Assembly: GCA_030528765.1 (NCBI GenBank)
Contig: JAUMYD010000010.1
Span: forward strand, 1-23,406
Source of the DNA: Bacillota bacterium
GTDB lineage: Bacteria; Bacillota; Dehalobacteriia; UBA4068
Reading direction: 5' to 3'
Length of the DNA stretch: 23,406 nucleotides
Made by a program: the position numbers and the translations under genes. Position 1 is the first letter of the stretch. Each line of letters opens with the position of its first letter. Below, in pieces: positions 1 to 7,120 of this stretch. The notes beneath the pieces are model-generated. The model saw nothing but the letters and a program-made list of their open reading frames with translations. It ran no database searches and was not told the DNA's origin.

Positions 1-47
1 AGCAGCAGCAGAAGCAGCAGGGTAATTTTTTTTGCGGAAGAATTCAT
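1..47 (-). CDS. Partial gene, N-terminus of a membrane or secreted protein (cut by window edge)
   Basis: On the minus strand an ATG at 47-45 opens a frame reading MNSSAKKITLLLLLLL and then leaves the window. Two lysines followed by an unbroken leucine run are the pattern of a signal peptide or a first membrane helix. A GGAG (forward 56-59) sits 8 nt upstream of this ATG, and a plausible promoter (100-128) faces the same way, so the start is well supported although only 15 codons are visible. The gene diverges from xseA. An A8 run (forward 26-33) falls in codons 5-8. The product cannot be identified from this much sequence. Confidence 0.6.
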   Translation of the reverse strand, partial: MNSSAKKITLLLLLL

Positions 48-99
48 AAAATCAACTCCGGACTCCTCTGATTGCAGGTTTGTATGCAGCCCTGTTTAT

Positions 100-128
100 A
101 ATATACAGCTTTCCCTGCACTTTGACAA
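100..128 (-). promoter_or_regulatory. Predicted sigma-A-type promoter for the divergent minus-strand gene
   Basis: Reading the minus strand, TTGTCA (forward 123-128) and TATATT (forward 100-105) are separated by exactly 17 nt, each one base off consensus. The predicted start would be near 93, about 45 nt before the ATG at 47. A forward TATAAT at 97-102 overlaps it, but its best -35 (TTGCAG, 72-77) has a 19-nt spacer, so the promoter of xseA itself is less certain. Confidence 0.5.
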
Positions 129-217
129 GCCCGGCTCTGCCGAAAAACGGAGCCGGCGCAATGCTTTTCTTCTACGCTTTGCAGGATTAACAGCATGGAC
201 AGGGAATTTGCATTAGT

Positions 218-1477
218 ATGGCAGAGAGAGTATATCCCCGCACATATAGTGTGGAACAAATTATATTTTATATCAAAGAATATCTGCAGGAGGACCGCTT
301 TCTTGATTCTCTGGCTGTCAGCGGAGAGGTGAGTGCTTTTCGGGCGCACAGCTCGGGCCATGTGTATTTTACCCTGCGGGAGGGGGATCATCAGCTGCGC
401 GTGGTGCTTTTCCGCCGTTATGCCGCGCTGCAGCAGTGGCTCCCCCGGGATGGGGAGCGTGTGGTGGTGATCGGCACTGTCTCCCTTTATGACAGGGATG
501 GCTCTGTGCAGCTTTATGCCCAGGCCCTGTTGCCTGCGGGAGAAGGCTCTGTTCGGCAGGCACAGAAGGACTTGAAGCAGCGGCTGGAGGAGGAGGGACT
601 TTTTTCTCCGGATCGGAAAAAACCCATGCCGGGCTGGGCCAGTAAGGTGGCTGTGATCACCGCGCCGGACAGTGCCGCCTGGGCAGATATGCAGCGAATT
701 CTTTATAACCGCCTGCCGGCGGTGCAGCTTCGCCTTTATCCTGCGCTGGTCCAGGGGGATCAGGCCCCGGCTTCCCTGGCAGAGGCTATTTCCCGGGCGG
801 ATCGGGGTGGCCATGATGTGCTGCTTTTGGGTCGTGGCGGTGGTTCGGAGGAGGATCTGTCTGCCTTTAATACGGAGCTTGTGGTGCGAGCCATTGCTGC
901 TGCCAAAACGCCGCTGATCTCTGCTGTGGGGCACGAAAGCGATGTGAGCCTGGCAGATCTGGCAGCAGATCTGCGTGCTGCCACACCCACACATGGGGCC
1001 AGCCTGGCAGTGCCGGATGCTGCGGCCTTTCTTCAGAAGCTGGAGCTTTTGGAGCTGCGGCTTTCCCGGGCTGCCCTGCAATGCCTGGAGCAGCAGGAAA
1101 AACGCCTGCAGTTGCTGGAAAAGGCCCATTGCCTACAGGAACCGCTCTATCTTTTGCGATCCGCAGAGCTCCACCTTTCCAGCACGGAAAAGGGTCTGCA
1201 GCGGGCAGTTGCGGGGCAGCTGGAGCAAAAAGCAGCCCGCCTGGAGACGCTGCGGTTGCGGCTGGAGGTTCTCAGCCCCCTGGCAACGCTGGCCCGGGGC
1301 TATAGCTTGACAATGGACAGCCGGGGCAGGATCCTGCGGGATGCGAAAGATTGCCTGCCCGGGGATGTGCTGTATATCAGGCTGGCTGCGGATTCCCTGA
1401 CTGCGGAAGTTCTCCGTATGGAAAAAGAAGAGCCCCGGGAGAAGCCGGAAGATTCGATTTGCTTCGGGGAAGAATAA
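218..1477 (+). CDS. xseA: Exonuclease VII large subunit
   Basis: Large subunit of exonuclease VII, which degrades single-stranded DNA from both ends to short acid-insoluble oligonucleotides in the cytoplasm, together with XseB. The 419-residue length is normal for the family. An N-terminal OB-fold region (about residues 5-100, starting YSVEQIIFYIKEYLQ) is followed by the catalytic domain with GWASKVAVITAPDSAA, the glycine-rich GRGGGSEEDL (205-214) and GHESDVSLADLAADLRA, then a long helical coiled region (about 270-350) and a short C-terminal domain (LARGYSLTMD). The start has only a weak AGGGAA upstream, but it is the ATG that gives the usual N-terminus. It is followed after 12 nt by xseB, as is standard. 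Confidence 0.97.
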   Translation: MAERVYPRTYSVEQIIFYIKEYLQEDRFLDSLAVSGEVSAFRAHSSGHVYFTLREGDHQLRVVLFRRYAALQQWLPRDGERVVVIGTVSLYDRDGSVQLYAQALLPAGEGSVRQAQKDLKQRLEEEGLFSPDRKKPMPGWASKVAVITAPDSAAWADMQRILYNRLPAVQLRLYPALVQGDQAPASLAEAISRADRGGHDVLLLGRGGGSEEDLSAFNTELVVRAIAAAKTPLISAVGHESDVSLADLAADLRAATPTHGASLAVPDAAAFLQKLELLELRLSRAALQCLEQQEKRLQLLEKAHCLQEPLYLLRSAELHLSSTEKGLQRAVAGQLEQKAARLETLRLRLEVLSPLATLARGYSLTMDSRGRILRDAKDCLPGDVLYIRLAADSLTAEVLRMEKEEPREKPEDSICFGEE

Positions 1478-1489
1478 AGGAGCTTGTTC

Positions 1490-1708
1490 ATGGCAAAAGC
1501 AAAGAAGGATTTTGATACGATGATTGAGGAGCTGGAAGGGATCATCTCCCGCATGGAGAAAGGTTCTCTTTCACTGGAGGAATGTCTGAAGGAATATAAG
1601 GCTGCCAGGGTCTTGGTTTCTGCCTGCAGGGAGAAGCTCAGCGCGGCTCGGGAAACTCTGGGATCGGAGAAGGACCCGGAGAAGGAACAGGAGGATGCAG
1701 ATGCCTGA
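1490..1708 (+). CDS. xseB: Exonuclease VII small subunit
   Basis: Small subunit of exonuclease VII, 72 residues, of which several copies bind the helical arm of each XseA. The family signature is clear: DFDTMIEELEGIISRMEKG followed by SLEECLKEYK, an antiparallel helical pair, and an acidic tail. The ATG at 1490 is preferred over an in-frame TTG at 1484 because AAAGGAG (1476-1482) lies 7 nt before the ATG and would be almost on top of the TTG. Its last 8 nt overlap the start of ispA, so translation of the trio is probably coupled. Confidence 0.96.
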   Translation: MAKAKKDFDTMIEELEGIISRMEKGSLSLEECLKEYKAARVLVSACREKLSAARETLGSEKDPEKEQEDADA

Positions 1709-2582
1709 TTTGAAACAGTTTTTGGCTGAGATCGAAGCGGAAGTGCAGCAGCAGCTGGAACTGCTTCTTCCTCCGGAGGAAGGGCCGGAGGCCCGGCTCT
1801 ATGCCGCTATGCGCTACAGTGCTCTGGCCGGAGGAAAACGTCTGCGCCCGGCTTTGTTTGCGGCCACGCTGGCTGCCTTCGGGCAAAGCAGGACAGCGTG
1901 GATGCCTTTTGCCGCTGCCCTGGAAATGATCCACACCTATTCCCTGATCCACGATGATCTGCCGGCAATGGATAATGATGATTTTCGCCGGGGGCGCCCC
2001 AGCTGCCATCGGGCTTTTGATGAGGCCAGCGCCATTCTGGCAGGGGATGCACTGCTTACCCATGCTTTCGCGGTGATGCTCTCTGTTCCTGCAGAGCCGG
2101 AGCGGCTTTGCAGGGCTGTGGCTCTGGTGGCTCGCCTGGCGGGCTGCGGTGGTATGGTGGCCGGGCAGGCTGCAGAGCTGGCTTCCTCTCCGGAAAGTAT
2201 TGATCGCCCCCGTCTGGATGAAATTTACCGGGGAAAAACCGGTGCCCTGCTGGCCTGTGCCGTTCTTTCTGCTGCGCACCTCTGCGGCGCCGGGGAGCGG
2301 GAGCTGGCTGCATTGGAGCTCTACAGCTATCAGAGTGGGCGGGCTTTTCAGATCATTGATGATGTGCTGGATGTGCAGGGGGATTCGGCTCTTTTGGGGA
2401 AGAACACCGGCAGTGATGTGAAAAATAAGACCAGAACCTATGCTTCCCTTTTGGGCTGCTATGCCGCCAGAGCAGAGGCCCTGCTTTCCGCTGAAAAAGC
2501 ATTGCAGGCTCTGGAAATTTTTGACACCCGCAGTGATCTGCTGCGCAGTTTTCCGGAATTTTTTGTCTCCCGTGACCATTAA
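1701..2582 (+). CDS. ispA: Farnesyl diphosphate synthase (geranyltranstransferase)
   Basis: Class I trans-prenyl diphosphate synthase that condenses DMAPP/GPP with IPP to give farnesyl diphosphate, the precursor for undecaprenyl phosphate and other isoprenoids. It shows GGKRLRP, the first aspartate-rich motif IHDDLPAMDND (D85, D86, D91) and the second motif IIDDVLD (D220, D221, D224). Length is 293 residues from the ATG at 1701. Another ATG six bases earlier (1695) directly abuts AGGAGG (1689-1694), which leaves no spacing, whereas 1701 has a 6-nt gap, so 1701 is the better start. The xseA-xseB-ispA order is common in Bacillota; dxs, often next, is not here. Confidence 0.96.
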   Translation: MPDLKQFLAEIEAEVQQQLELLLPPEEGPEARLYAAMRYSALAGGKRLRPALFAATLAAFGQSRTAWMPFAAALEMIHTYSLIHDDLPAMDNDDFRRGRPSCHRAFDEASAILAGDALLTHAFAVMLSVPAEPERLCRAVALVARLAGCGGMVAGQAAELASSPESIDRPRLDEIYRGKTGALLACAVLSAAHLCGAGERELAALELYSYQSGRAFQIIDDVLDVQGDSALLGKNTGSDVKNKTRTYASLLGCYAARAEALLSAEKALQALEIFDTRSDLLRSFPEFFVSRDH

Positions 2583-2616
2583 GGGGAACATTTATATAGG
2601 AAATTTCGTCAGAATG

Positions 2617-2645
2617 TTGTAGAGAGAAAGAATTTATGCTATGAT
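2617..2645 (+). promoter_or_regulatory. Predicted extended -10 promoter upstream of the lipoprotein gene
   Basis: TTGTAG (2617-2622), 17-nt spacer, TATGAT (2640-2645) preceded by TGC, giving an extended -10. The -35 matches only weakly. A second TATAAT at 2649-2654 has no partner. Downstream, a hairpin whose arms are GCTTTTT (2680-2686) and AAAAAGC (2692-2698) lies in the leader; it is not followed by a T tract, so I do not call it a terminator. Confidence 0.4.
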
Positions 2646-2732
2646 AGATATAATTTATTTTTGATTCAGCCTTCTCCCCGCTTTTTCCGGTAAAAAGCCG
2701 GGAAGAAAAATATGCAGAAATGGTGATGAAAG

Positions 2733-3512
2733 ATGAAAGTTGAGCACAAATGTCCTTGGGCCTTGTTCGTGCTGCTGCTTGCAGCGATGCTTCTGTGTGC
2801 AGGTTGCTCCGGGCAACCCTCTGCGCCCCCTGTGGAGGAGGATCCGCAGGAGGTGGTGGTGGAGCCCGGCCATATTCCGGAGACTCCCCCTGCCGGCCAG
2901 GAAGGAGCAGCGGAGGACGGCAGCAATGCATCCGGGGAAGAGGAAGAAGTTTCTCCCTTTGTGGATAAGGGGGAGAGCTCCACGACCGAAGATCTGGATG
3001 CAAACCTGAAGCAGATCGAATCCTATTACTTTGAGCAGAATATCCCTTATGTGGATGGGCATATTTATATGCAGATCTGGTATAAGGATGGCCTGATGAA
3101 GGTTGTTACCAGTGTGGGGGGGTATGGGCTCAGCGAGTATTATTATGATTATAAAGAGCAGACCGTGATCAATTATGCCCCGGGCAGCGGCACTCCCGCC
3201 ATGCGCCTGCCTTTTGACCCCGGCAATCCGGATGCACCGGATAATCCGAAGCTTCAGAACTACCTGGAATGTACGGCCAGTGGCTTTGAGAGCATTGACC
3301 GGCAAACCTGCATGATCCTGGATACCGTGGAAGGCAGTAAACTTTGGGTCAGCACGGCCACCGGCTTCCCCCTTCTGGTTTATTACGAGGTTTCTTTGGT
3401 TGTTTTCTGGTCGGTGCTATATATAAACATCCGCATGAATACGGTGAAAGATGAGGAATTGCTGCTGGATCCCAGCGTGGAAGTGGTGGATTACTCCGGT
3501 TCCCAATTCTAA
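2733..3512 (+). CDS. Putative lipoprotein of unknown function
   Basis: A 259-residue protein I do not recognise. It starts with a lipoprotein-like signal peptide: lysine-containing n-region, hydrophobic core ALFVLLLAAMLL, and CAGC with the candidate lipidated Cys at 25. The -3 position is Cys instead of the usual Leu/Val/Ile, so the lipobox is slightly atypical. A disordered, Pro- and Glu-rich linker runs from about 27 to 85, followed by a folded domain rich in aromatic residues (EYYYDYKEQTVINYAPG) that resembles the beta-rich outer-leaflet lipoproteins in general style only. Its start is supported by GGTGA (2722-2726), which can pair with the AUCACC part of the 16S tail. It lies 40 nt before murJ and may be co-transcribed. 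Confidence 0.75.
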   Translation: MKVEHKCPWALFVLLLAAMLLCAGCSGQPSAPPVEEDPQEVVVEPGHIPETPPAGQEGAAEDGSNASGEEEEVSPFVDKGESSTTEDLDANLKQIESYYFEQNIPYVDGHIYMQIWYKDGLMKVVTSVGGYGLSEYYYDYKEQTVINYAPGSGTPAMRLPFDPGNPDAPDNPKLQNYLECTASGFESIDRQTCMILDTVEGSKLWVSTATGFPLLVYYEVSLVVFWSVLYINIRMNTVKDEELLLDPSVEVVDYSGSQF

Positions 3513-3551
3513 ATTTCTCTGATCTTCCCGGGTGGAAGCTTTGGTGATTTC

Positions 3552-5090
3552 ATGGCAAAAAAAAATATGTTGAAAACAGCAGCTTGGATTCTGCTGATAA
3601 ATTGCTGCGTCAAGGTTCTAGGCTTTGTTCGGGAGATGGTCATTGCCGATGGCTTTGGCGCATCTTTTTTGAGCGATGCCTATCTGGCTGCGTATACATT
3701 GCCTTATTTTTTCCAGAGCGTGCTGGGCTTTGCCTTTGTCTCTGCTGTTCTCCCTATGCTCTCTCAGTATTGGCAGGAGGGCGGGGATAATCGGGAAGCC
3801 TACCGCTTGGGCAGCAGCCTGATCAATCTGGTTGCCATCGGCATGCTGGTCCTCTCGCTCATCGGGGTCCTGGCTTCTCCCTTGCTGATCTGGCTGACCG
3901 CGCCGGAGCTTCCCGGGGAAACCGCGGCTTTGGCAGGGGAGATGGCGCGGATCATGTTCCCCTCCACGCTGTTTATGTCCGTGGGTATGGTGATCTCCGG
4001 TATCCTGAACAGCTGCTATCGCTTTACTGCGGCAGCATTGGCTCCGGGTGTGGCAGCACTTTCCATTATCATTGCCACGCTTTTCTTTGCCCAGGGGAAT
4101 ATTCAGGTCGTAGCCTGGGGAACGCTGATCGGCTATATTGCCTTTTTCGGGTTGACTGCAGCAGATCTGAAGCGCAGCGGCTTCAAATACAGCTTTTCTT
4201 GGGAGCTGCGTCACCCTGCGGTCAAGCGGGTTCTGGCAGATCTCCCCCCCATCGTTCTGGGCTTGGCTGTCAACCAGATCTATACCATTGTCAACCGTAT
4301 TTTTGCATCCGGGCTGGCAGAAGGCAGCATTTCTGTGCTGAATTATGCCAATAAGCTGATCAACCTTCCTCTGGGCATTTTTGTTTCTGCCATCATTACG
4401 GCGGCCTTTCCCGCTTTGGCAGAGCAGGCCCAGCAGAAGGATAAGAGCGAGCTGAAAAAGACAATTTCCGGCGGGCTTTCCATGATCCTTCTGATCTCTA
4501 TTCCCGCCACCTGCGGGATCATGATGCTGGATGAGCCGGTGGTTCGTCTGCTTTTCCAGAGTGGGCAGTTCGGTGCGGAGGAAACCGCTTCCACCGCCTA
4601 TGCGCTGCTGACCATGTGCCCCGGCTTGGTCTTTTTGGCCATCACTATGCTGCTGGTTCGTGTGTATTATGCCATCGGCGATGCCCGCACCCCACTTTAT
4701 ACAGGGGCTGTTTCCATTGCAGCTAATGTTTTGCTCAGCCTTCTGCTGGTGGATCCCATGGGCCATGGGGGCCTGGGCCTGGCCAACACCCTGGCTGCTG
4801 CGGTAAATTCTCTGCTGCTTTGGCTTCTGCTGGAGCACCGTCTGCATTTTTCCCGCAGCAATGGTTTGCTTCGGGATATCCTGCTTTTCCTCTGCGCTTC
4901 CCTGATCATGTGCGTCCCCGTCTTTTTCTGTGCGCCCTGGGTCGCTGCTGCCGGGAATAAGCTGCAGCTGCTGCTGCGTTTGATTCCGGTGGTGGGCGGT
5001 TCGGTCATCCTTTATGGTGGCGTTTTGCTACTGTTCCGGGTGAATTCTCTCTTTGCGCTGCTGCAGAGCCTGAAACTGAAAAAGAAGTGA
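3552..5090 (+). CDS. murJ: Lipid II flippase MurJ (MviN family)
   Basis: Polytopic membrane protein of the MOP exporter superfamily that moves lipid II across the cytoplasmic membrane for peptidoglycan synthesis. The N-terminus has the family hallmark GFVREMVIADGFGAS followed by SDAYLAAYTLP, and the 512 residues are hydrophobic throughout, compatible with the 14 membrane helices of MurJ. A charged loop after TAAFPALAEQAQQKDKSELKK matches the usual mid-protein cytoplasmic loop. The start is preceded by GGTGAT (3543-3548), again a downstream-shifted Shine-Dalgarno type. An A9 run (3557-3565) lies in codons 2-5 and could be slippage-prone. It stands next to the WecA/TagO-type transferase, which uses the same polyprenyl carrier pool. 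Confidence 0.93.
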   Translation: MAKKNMLKTAAWILLINCCVKVLGFVREMVIADGFGASFLSDAYLAAYTLPYFFQSVLGFAFVSAVLPMLSQYWQEGGDNREAYRLGSSLINLVAIGMLVLSLIGVLASPLLIWLTAPELPGETAALAGEMARIMFPSTLFMSVGMVISGILNSCYRFTAAALAPGVAALSIIIATLFFAQGNIQVVAWGTLIGYIAFFGLTAADLKRSGFKYSFSWELRHPAVKRVLADLPPIVLGLAVNQIYTIVNRIFASGLAEGSISVLNYANKLINLPLGIFVSAIITAAFPALAEQAQQKDKSELKKTISGGLSMILLISIPATCGIMMLDEPVVRLLFQSGQFGAEETASTAYALLTMCPGLVFLAITMLLVRVYYAIGDARTPLYTGAVSIAANVLLSLLLVDPMGHGGLGLANTLAAAVNSLLLWLLLEHRLHFSRSNGLLRDILLFLCASLIMCVPVFFCAPWVAAAGNKLQLLLRLIPVVGGSVILYGGVLLLFRVNSLFALLQSLKLKKK

Positions 5091-5105
5091 AGCGACATAA
5101 AAGCA

Positions 5106-5247
5106 TTGACAAATATATGTCATAAATGGGAAAATACGAAGCGGAGTCCCTGCCTTTGTTTTTTCTTTGGAGTATGGGTTTGAAGAAAGAACAGGGCTCC
5201 CTTTGCGAAGTGCTGCCCTTTGGAGCCGCTTCTATACGGGAGCTCCC
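5106..5247 (+). promoter_or_regulatory. Leader of the WecA/TagO gene: inverted repeat plus alternative hairpins
   Basis: The 180 nt between murJ and the transferase gene hold no coding sequence I can support. TTGACA (5106-5111) is a perfect -35, but no good -10 sits 16-18 nt away. It overlaps a dyad TGACA-N6-TGTCA (5107-5122), a possible operator. Farther down, GGCTCC (5195-5200) can pair with GGAGCC (5222-5227), while overlapping GCTCCC (5196-5201) can instead pair with GGGAGC (5238-5243), itself half of the palindrome GGGAGCTCCC (5238-5247). The second pairing ends shortly before the ribosome binding site (5260-5265). This is structure seen in sequence; a regulatory role is inference. Confidence 0.35.
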
Positions 5248-5270
5248 CTGAAATATACGAAGGAGAATTT

Positions 5271-6338
5271 ATGTTTACTTGGATTGGAATCTCCGCAGCC
5301 TTTCTGGCAGCGCTGCTGCTGACTCCGGTGGCGATCCGTTTGGCACGGAAATATAATATTGTGGATGTGCCGAATGGGCGTAAGGTCCACAGCACACCTA
5401 CCCCCCGTATGGGAGGCATTGCCATTTATGCTGGCTTTGTTCTGGGGAGCCTGCTGCTGGCTGTCTATACGAGGCAGGTCGCCTGCCTTCTGGTGGGGAG
5501 CAGCATCGTGATGCTGACTGGCCTGATCGATGATGTGAAGGATATCTCCCCAAAGCTAAAGCTGCTGGGGCAGGTTCTGGGTGCTCTGGTGCTGGTTTAC
5601 GGCGGCTTTACGATCCGCTTCATCACCAATCCCTTCAATGGCTCCATGATCTCCTTGGGTTTCATGGCTGTCCCCATCACAGTAGTTTGGCTGGTGGGGA
5701 TCTCCAATGCTGTTAATTTGATCGATGGTCTGGACGGGCTTTGTTCCGGAGTTTCCATGATCGCGGCCCTTAGTACGGCTGTGGTCTGCATCTCTCAAGG
5801 GGAATTCACTGCAGCTGCCCTGGCCGGTGTACTGGCTGCTGCAGCACTGGGCTTCCTGCGTTATAATTTTAATCCGGCGAAAACTTTCATGGGGGATTGC
5901 GGTGCGCTTTTCCTGGGTTTTGTTTTGGGGGCGCTTTCCCTGATGGGGCTTTCAAAAGGCTCGACGGTGATTTCTGTCTTTATCCCCTTCATCATCCTCG
6001 GGATCCCGGTTTTTGATACTTTCTGTGCCATTTTCCGCAGGGTCTATCTGAAAAAGCCAATTTTTGCTGCGGATAAAATGCATCTGCATCAGACCTTGCT
6101 GAGCATGGGGCTGAGTCATCGGCAGACAGTATTGACCATCTATGCTTTGGCCCTGCTGATGGGCATTTCCGCAGTGCTGATGGCCATTCTTTCCACAGCA
6201 CAGGCCACGGTGGTTTTGATTCTTGTTGCCTGCTTCACCTTCTTGTGCGCGGATTTCCTCGGCGTTTTGCGGGGAAAACAGGCCGCCTGGCTCAGCCGGC
6301 AGCTGGCCAAACGCAAAAATTCTGTGGATCATAGCTAA
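5271..6338 (+). CDS. Undecaprenyl-phosphate sugar-1-phosphate transferase (WecA/TagO family)
   Basis: Membrane glycosyl-1-phosphate transferase that loads a UDP-activated amino sugar, usually GlcNAc-1-P, onto undecaprenyl phosphate to begin a wall teichoic acid, O-antigen-like or other envelope glycan. 355 residues with about 10-11 membrane helices. Family motifs are present: DVPNGRKVHSTPTPRMGG near the N-terminus, LIDDVKD (D87, D88), NLIDGLDGL (149-157), FMGDCGA with D209 and DKMHLHQ (268-274). The last motif is usually HxHH; here the final His is Gln274. The ATG at 5271 is chosen because AAGGAG (5260-5265) lies 5 nt upstream; an in-frame TTG at 5220 has no such site. Whether the glycan is teichoic acid or another polymer cannot be told from this window. 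Confidence 0.92.
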   Translation: MFTWIGISAAFLAALLLTPVAIRLARKYNIVDVPNGRKVHSTPTPRMGGIAIYAGFVLGSLLLAVYTRQVACLLVGSSIVMLTGLIDDVKDISPKLKLLGQVLGALVLVYGGFTIRFITNPFNGSMISLGFMAVPITVVWLVGISNAVNLIDGLDGLCSGVSMIAALSTAVVCISQGEFTAAALAGVLAAAALGFLRYNFNPAKTFMGDCGALFLGFVLGALSLMGLSKGSTVISVFIPFIILGIPVFDTFCAIFRRVYLKKPIFAADKMHLHQTLLSMGLSHRQTVLTIYALALLMGISAVLMAILSTAQATVVLILVACFTFLCADFLGVLRGKQAAWLSRQLAKRKNSVDHS

Positions 6339-6426
6339 AACTATCCGTTCCACGCTGAATTCGGCAGGAAATGCAGCAAAAAAGTTTAATTATATACTAT
6401 TCTTTGATTGGTAAAGGAGAAAAATT

Positions 6427-6918
6427 ATGAGCAAAAGTGGTGTCATCGTTCTGATCATAGCAGCCATTGTCTTTGCCGGCTTAGGCTTTGTTATCGGCAA
6501 TGTGGTTTCTGCCGCAGGGACAAACCCGGGCTCTATTGATGATCCGGTTATGACCCAGCAGGGTGTGGAGAAGCTGATCAGTGCCCGTATCGCTGATTTG
6601 GAAGGCAGATTGGACAGTATGGAGGCCCTGCTGGATGCGACTGTTTCCGGTGAAGGCGGCACAAATGTTGAGGGCAATACGGAAAGTGGCAATGTTACGG
6701 ATGCTGAGGGCGGTATGCATGTAAAAGTTACTGCAGACAGCGTCAATGTTCGTGCTTCCGCAAGTACCTCCTCTCAGATCGTATCCACGATTTCCTCCGG
6801 GACGGAGCTGGAATACTTGGATTCCACCGCTGCCAGCGATGGAACCTGGTATCAGGTTCGTCTGCAGAACGGCTCCATCGGCTATGTGGCCGGCTGGCTG
6901 TGCAGCGATCCTTATTGA
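6427..6918 (+). CDS. Membrane-anchored SH3b-domain protein
   Basis: 163 residues. An N-terminal membrane segment (about 6-28, GVIVLIIAAIVFAGLGFVIG) lacks a clear signal peptidase site and probably stays as an anchor. A helical, possibly coiled-coil stretch (45-70, GVEKLISARIADLEGRLDSM) is followed by a Gly/Asn/Glu linker and a bacterial SH3 domain (about 97-160) with VNVRASAS, GTELEYL, WYQVRLQNG and GYVAGWL, the normal strand pattern. SH3b domains of this kind commonly bind cell-wall components, so an extracytoplasmic wall-associated role is likely; a specific function is not known. Ribosome binding site AAAGGAGA is at 6413-6420, 6-7 nt before the ATG. It follows the transferase gene by 88 nt and is terminated by a strong hairpin. 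Confidence 0.8.
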   Translation: MSKSGVIVLIIAAIVFAGLGFVIGNVVSAAGTNPGSIDDPVMTQQGVEKLISARIADLEGRLDSMEALLDATVSGEGGTNVEGNTESGNVTDAEGGMHVKVTADSVNVRASASTSSQIVSTISSGTELEYLDSTAASDGTWYQVRLQNGSIGYVAGWLCSDPY

Positions 6919-6951
6919 TCTGATAAAGCAAAATTGATCCGATAAAGCAAA
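6914..6951 (+). repeat. 19-bp tandem direct repeat spanning the SH3b gene stop codon
   Basis: ATTGATCTGATAAAGCAAA (6914-6932) is followed immediately by ATTGATCCGATAAAGCAAA (6933-6951), 18 of 19 identical. The stop TGA (6916-6918) is in the first copy, so the second copy is wholly non-coding. It looks like a short slippage duplication between the gene and its terminator. Confidence 0.85.
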
Positions 6952-6957
6952 GTTTTT

Positions 6958-6997
6958 GCAGCGGGGGCTCTCGGTTCCCCGCTGCTTTTGTCTTTTT
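6958..6997 (+). terminator. Rho-independent terminator after the SH3b gene
   Basis: GCAGCGGGG (6958-6966) pairs perfectly with CCCCGCTGC (6977-6985) across a 10-nt loop and is followed by TTTTGTCTTTTT (6986-6997). This is a clear intrinsic terminator for the preceding envelope genes. Confidence 0.93.
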
Positions 6998-7023
6998 GGC
7001 GGGGAATTTTTTTCTTCCCCGCC
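6998..7023. other. Second perfect hairpin adjacent to the terminator
   Basis: GGCGGGGAA (6998-7006) and TTCCCCGCC (7015-7023) form a perfect 9-bp stem around an 8-nt loop of seven T and one C. It begins at the base after the first terminator's T tract. It has no T tract on either side, so it is not a standard terminator; it may be a remnant, a backup, or a transcript-stabilising element. Confidence 0.55.
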
Positions 7024-7120
7024 GACAGCTTGCGGCAGCTTCTCCTTTTTGTTTTTGTTAGAATGCAGATAGCGGCCGGGCTGTATGCACAAAATAAAAC
7101 AGAAGGAGATCGAGCCACAT

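Noticed and set aside
131..156. GC-rich hairpin upstream of xseA (CCGGCTC...GAGCCGG) as a terminator
   Set aside because: No T tract on either strand, and it sits in the divergent promoter region with no gene ending nearby on the visible side.
44..1129. Long minus-strand open frame of 361 codons opposite xseA
   Set aside because: It lies opposite a well-supported gene, its translation is low-complexity and rich in Gln/His/Arg without a recognisable domain, and it is the usual antisense shadow of a GC-biased gene.
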